Assembly (NCBI RefSeq): GCF_019112525.1
Contig: NZ_CP077800.1
Location: 310,001 to 374,000, forward strand
Direction: 5' to 3'
Source: Modestobacter sp. L9-4
Lineage (GTDB): Bacteria > Actinomycetota > Actinomycetes > Mycobacteriales > Geodermatophilaceae
Length of the DNA: 64,000 bases
Position numbers and translations under genes: made by a program. Positions 61,119 through 64,000 of this stretch are shown here, in pieces. Under the pieces are notes generated by a model. That model saw nothing but the letters and a program-made list of their open reading frames with translations. It ran no database searches and was not told the DNA's origin. The stretch's first letter is position 1, and every line of letters starts with the position of its first letter.

Positions 61119-62081
61119 ATGAGCGATGTCGTCCCCGTGCTCGAACCGGCCGCACAGGCGTTCGCCGACGCGACCGACAACCCGCCGTACCTGTTCGACA
61201 TGACGATCGAGGACGGCCGTAAGACCGTCGACTCGGTGCAGGACGGAGACGTCCCCGCGCCCGCCGTCGACGTCACCGACCTGACGATCCCCGGTGGCCC
61301 CACCGGGCAGGTCGTTCTGCGCGTGTACCGGCCCGCGGGCAGCACCGGGCCGCTGCCGGTGCTGCTCTACACGCACGGCGCCGGATGGGTGTTCGGCAAC
61401 GCGCACACCCACGACCGGCTGGTCCGTGAGCTGACCGTCCGCGCCGGTGCGGCGACGGTGTTCACCGAGTACGTCCGCGCTCCCGAGGCCCGGTACCCGT
61501 CGCAGATCGAGGAGGTCTACGCCGCGCTCGAGTGGATCGCCGCCTCCGGCGCGGACCACGACCTGGACCCCACCCGGATCGCCGTCGCCGGCGACTCGGT
61601 CGGGGGCAACATGACCGCTGCGGTCACCCTGCTGGCCAAGGAGCGCGGCGGCCCCGCGCTTGCGGCGCAGCTGCTGTACTACCCGGTCACCGACGCCGCC
61701 TTCGACACCGGCTCCTATCACCAGTTCGCCGAGCACCACTGGCTCCGCCGGGACGCCATGCACTGGTTCTGGGACCAGTACACGACCGACCCCGCCCAGC
61801 GTGCCGAGCCCACCGCCTCACCGCTGCGGGCCACCACCGAGCAGCTGACCGGTCTGCCCCCGGCGCTCGTCGTCACCGGCGAGGCCGACGTCCTGCGCGA
61901 CGAGGGCGAGGCGTACGCCGCAAAGCTGCGCACCGCCGGCGTGCCGGTCACCGCCGTGCGCTACACCGGCGCCATCCACGACTTCGTGATGGTCAACAGC
62001 ATGCGCGACACCCAGGCGGCGAAGGCCGCCACCGCCCAGGGCGGTGCTTTCCTCCGCGCCGCGCTGCACCCCGCCGACTGA
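61119..62081 (+). CDS. alpha/beta-hydrolase, hormone-sensitive-lipase (acetyl esterase) type
   Basis: 320 residues. Oxyanion motif YTHGAGWVFGN (HGAG variant of HGGG), nucleophile GDSVGGN, acid GEADVLRDEG and catalytic His in GAIHDFVM: a complete HSL-family esterase of the Aes type. ATG 61119. It lies 24 bp before a second hydrolase gene, probably one operon. Substrates are likely short-chain acyl esters. Confidence 0.92.
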   Translation: MSDVVPVLEPAAQAFADATDNPPYLFDMTIEDGRKTVDSVQDGDVPAPAVDVTDLTIPGGPTGQVVLRVYRPAGSTGPLPVLLYTHGAGWVFGNAHTHDRLVRELTVRAGAATVFTEYVRAPEARYPSQIEEVYAALEWIAASGADHDLDPTRIAVAGDSVGGNMTAAVTLLAKERGGPALAAQLLYYPVTDAAFDTGSYHQFAEHHWLRRDAMHWFWDQYTTDPAQRAEPTASPLRATTEQLTGLPPALVVTGEADVLRDEGEAYAAKLRTAGVPVTAVRYTGAIHDFVMVNSMRDTQAAKAATAQGGAFLRAALHPAD

Positions 62082-62105
62082 CCCGACCACCACCAGGAGC
62101 CCACC

Positions 62106-62819
62106 ATGAGCACCCCCACCGTCGTCCTCGTCCACGGCGCCTTCGCCGACTCCGCCAGCTTCGCCGCCGTCGTCCCCGGACTGCTCGACGACGGGCTGTC
62201 CGTCGTCGTCCCCGCCGTGCCGAACCGCTCCCTCATCGGGGACGCCGCCTACGTCGCCTCCGTCGTCCGCCAGATCGAGGGGCCCGTCCTGCTGGTCGGC
62301 CACTCCTACGGCGGCGCGGTCATCACCGTCGCCGGCGCCGAGGACAACGTCGTCGGCCTCGTCTACCTCGCCGGCTACGCGCTGGAGGAGGACGAGAGCC
62401 TCGCCGAGCTGCAGGGCGGCTTCCCGGACTCCGACCTGGCCACCGCGCTGGTCTACAGGCCGTTCCCGCAGCCCGGCGCCGAGGACGGCACCGACGTCTA
62501 CGTCGACGTCGCGAAGTTCCCGGCCGTCTTCGCCGCCGGCGTCGACCCCGGCCTGGCCCGGGTGCTCGCCGTGTCGCAGCGGCCGCTGGCCGGCGCGGCG
62601 TTCGCCGAGAAGGCCCCGGTCGCTGCTTGGAAGACCAAGCCGTCGTGGGGCCTCGTGTCCTCGGCCGACCACACGATCAACCCCGACGTCGAGCGGTTCG
62701 GCTACACGCGCGCCGGGATGACCGTGACCGAGGTCGACTCCTCGCACCTCGTGATGCTCGCCCACCCGGAGGCCGTCCTGGCCCTCGTCCGCGAGGCCGT
62801 GCAGAAGACGACCGCCTGA
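62106..62819 (+). CDS. alpha/beta-hydrolase (EstC-like)
   Basis: 237 residues. VVLVHGAFADSASFAAVVPGL (HGAFADS motif), nucleophile GHSYGG, acid residue near SSADHTINPD and catalytic His in DSSHLVMLAHPE. This subgroup includes EstC-like esterases and plant-type hydroxynitrile-lyase relatives. AGGAGCCC precedes ATG 62106. Second gene of the hydrolase pair; a strong hairpin follows. Confidence 0.9.
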   Translation: MSTPTVVLVHGAFADSASFAAVVPGLLDDGLSVVVPAVPNRSLIGDAAYVASVVRQIEGPVLLVGHSYGGAVITVAGAEDNVVGLVYLAGYALEEDESLAELQGGFPDSDLATALVYRPFPQPGAEDGTDVYVDVAKFPAVFAAGVDPGLARVLAVSQRPLAGAAFAEKAPVAAWKTKPSWGLVSSADHTINPDVERFGYTRAGMTVTEVDSSHLVMLAHPEAVLALVREAVQKTTA

Positions 62820-62825
62820 CCGACC

Positions 62826-62862
62826 GGGGACGCGCCGCGGACGGCGGTCGCGGCGCGTCCCC
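62826..62862 (+). terminator. 14-bp perfect hairpin, terminator
   Basis: GGGGACGCGCCGCG (62826-62839) and its exact complement (62849-62862), 9-nt loop, 7 bp after the stop of the hydrolase gene. Confidence 0.75.
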
Positions 62863-62889
62863 GACTCCTCACCAGACCGACCGAGAGGG

Positions 62890-63333
62890 ATGAGCATGGA
62901 ACCCGTGGCACGGCCCTTCTCCGCGGTGGCCGACGTCTTCTGCTTCGTCCGTGACCTGGCAGCGGCCACCGCCTGGTACAGCGCACGCCTCGGGAGGCCA
63001 CCGGCGCTGACCGCTCGCCAGCTCTCCCGGTTCGACCTCGGCGGCGCGCGGCTGACGGTCCACACCATCGACGAGTTCAACGCGGGTGGCCCGGGCGGGT
63101 GCGTCGCCTACTGGGACGTCCCGGACGTCGACGCACTGACCGCCGAGTGGGTACGGCACGGAGCCGTCGCCCACCGGGGCCCGACGACGATCATGACCGG
63201 CGAGCGGTTGTGCCAGCTGCTCGACCCGTTCGGCAACCTGATCGGCATCCGGCAGCCGGCGCACGCGGAGCACCTCGACGTGCCGGTGGCCCTGCTGGAG
63301 GTCCCGGCCACCGACGGCTCCGCGGCCACGTGA
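62890..63333 (+). CDS. VOC-superfamily (glyoxalase-like) protein
   Basis: 147 residues. Paired beta-alpha-beta-beta-beta modules: VADVFCFVRDLAAATAWYSARLGRPPALTARQLSRFDLGGARLTVHT and VAYWDVPDVDALTAEWVRHGAVAHRGPTTIMTGERLCQLLDPFGNLIGIRQP. The DPFGN and late acidic/His positions fit a metal-binding VOC protein. Role unknown. The stop overlaps the GTG of the next gene (GTGA). Confidence 0.87.
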   Translation: MSMEPVARPFSAVADVFCFVRDLAAATAWYSARLGRPPALTARQLSRFDLGGARLTVHTIDEFNAGGPGGCVAYWDVPDVDALTAEWVRHGAVAHRGPTTIMTGERLCQLLDPFGNLIGIRQPAHAEHLDVPVALLEVPATDGSAAT

Positions 63334-63842
63334 CGGGCGAGTGCCCCGCCGCGGGACCCGGCAACCCGCACTGGCGAGGGCGACTGCTGTCCCCGGGCGT
63401 CGGCGCCTGGCGCCACGACGCGGCGCCGCTGCGCGTCACCCGGGCGGCCGATGGCATCCCGGACGGGTCTGCCCGGCTGTCGTTCGTCGTCCCCGGTTCT
63501 CCCGGGGCGACGCTGTGGCAGGCGCGCCGGTTCTCGTCGCTGGCTGCGGGTGACCTGGCGCTGGTCGACCTTGCCGCCCCGTACGACTACCGGAGCCGTC
63601 CCGGCGTGCTCAGCGTCGTGCAGGTGGACTCCGACGCGCTCGGTGTGACCGCCGGGCAGGCGGCGGCAGCCGTGCCCCTGCTGTGCACGAGCCCGCTGCA
63701 CGACCTGGTCCGTGACCACGTCCGCGCACTGGCCGCCGTCGTCGGGTCGCTCCCCGACGTCGCAGTGCTCGACGACCTCGGCGCCGCGACCGTCCACCTG
63801 CTGTCCGCCCTGCTCCTCAGCTGCGCCCCCGGCGCTCGGTGA
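63330..63842 (+). CDS. AraC-type ligand-binding domain protein without HTH
   Basis: 170 residues from the GTG that overlaps the VOC stop. The pattern LSFVVPGSPGATLWQARRFSSLAAGDLALVDLAAPYDYRSRPGVLSVVQVDSDALGV, then LLCTSPLHDLVRDHVRALAAVVGSLPDVAVLDDLGAATVHLLSALLLS, matches the AraC_binding_2 sensor half of AraC-family regulators. The protein stops where the DNA-binding HTH pair would begin. Either a truncated regulator or a stand-alone sensor. The family call is from pattern only. Confidence 0.6.
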   Translation: MTGECPAAGPGNPHWRGRLLSPGVGAWRHDAAPLRVTRAADGIPDGSARLSFVVPGSPGATLWQARRFSSLAAGDLALVDLAAPYDYRSRPGVLSVVQVDSDALGVTAGQAAAAVPLLCTSPLHDLVRDHVRALAAVVGSLPDVAVLDDLGAATVHLLSALLLSCAPGAR

Positions 63843-63926
63843 ACAGCGTGTGACGGACGGCGCCGGGCCCCGCCCGGCCGTCGCCGTCCCCCTACGCTGA
63901 CCCGCAGCCTCGACCAGGGGGAACCC

Positions 63927-64000
63927 ATGACCGTGCTGCTCGACACCGATCTGCTGCCCGAGGCCGACCGTGCCGACGCCGTCCACGCCACCTACGACGG
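63927..64000 (+). CDS. start of an unidentified gene, possibly AraC-like regulator
   Basis: ATG at 63927 after an AGGGGGAA ribosome site; 24 codons to the window edge read TVLLDTDLLPEADRADAVHATYDG. The opening resembles N-termini of AraC-type regulators with an AraC_binding_2 domain, but too little is visible to be sure. Confidence 0.4.
   Translation, partial: MTVLLDTDLLPEADRADAVHATYD

Overview
The window is very GC-rich. It has dense operons, many GTG starts, frequent 4-bp ATGA/GTGA overlaps, and families typical of Actinobacteria (DUF6221, DUF1707, MmyB-type XRE regulators, an ECF41 sigma factor, an Azt zinc transporter). A soil actinomycete of the Geodermatophilaceae type (Blastococcus, Modestobacter or Geodermatophilus) is my inference; no rRNA, tRNA or ribosomal protein gene is present to fix the taxon. 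I saw no IS element, prophage, CRISPR array or replication origin. Most of the window is chromosomal accessory metabolism and regulation.

Layout. 1-6.2 kb: end of a TetR gene, a GH3 beta-glucosidase, a Gly-rich repeat protein, a DUF4865 protein, and a DeoR regulator divergent from a deoxyribosyltransferase-like/Nudix pair. 6.2-10.8 kb: a PucR/CdaR-type regulator divergent from a Baeyer-Villiger monooxygenase, hydrolase and SDR operon, with a perfect 10+10 bp palindrome between them. 10.8-17 kb: DAHP synthase, two small lipoproteins, a TetR/SnoaL-like divergon with twin palindromes, a DUF1707 membrane protein, and a MerR/SDR divergon. 17.4-22.4 kb: an azt zinc ABC transporter locus. Its aztC and aztD genes are both cut by a 1-kb block of poly-G followed by AT-rich, C-depleted sequence that looks non-biological. 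22.7-26.1 kb: an HTH protein, then a two-component system downstream of a VanZ-VanY fusion. 26.3-34.9 kb: two 'MmyB-type XRE regulator versus oxidoreductase plus MFS' divergons, separated by a GAF-EAL protein and a RibD-like reductase. 34.9-39.3 kb: a polar amino acid ABC transporter and a PAS-GGDEF-EAL protein.

39.7-52 kb: an aldo/keto reductase and three zinc alcohol/formaldehyde dehydrogenase-like genes, with DUF2254 and DUF1345 membrane proteins (the latter frameshifted), a PfpI-family protein, a LysR regulator, and two paralogous GAF regulators (one with a clear LuxR HTH, one degenerate). This reads as an aldehyde-detoxification or stress block. 52-55.9 kb: a third XRE/SDR divergon, a zinc-ribbon peptide, and an ECF41 sigma factor divergent from an epimerase-like gene, with mirror-image ECF41-type promoters. 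56-64 kb: a TetR/SDR/FAD-oxidase divergon, a monooxygenase-like small protein, a lone UvrC-like GIY-YIG protein, a RibD-like reductase, two alpha/beta hydrolases, a VOC protein, an AraC-type sensor domain without HTH, and the start of one more gene.

The recurring design is a regulator transcribed divergently from a short oxidoreductase operon, with a visible dyad between them. The most anomalous stretch, 17994-19035, is most simply explained as a sequencing or assembly artefact replacing about 0.9 kb of real aztC-aztD sequence; it should be resolved before anything is built on it.
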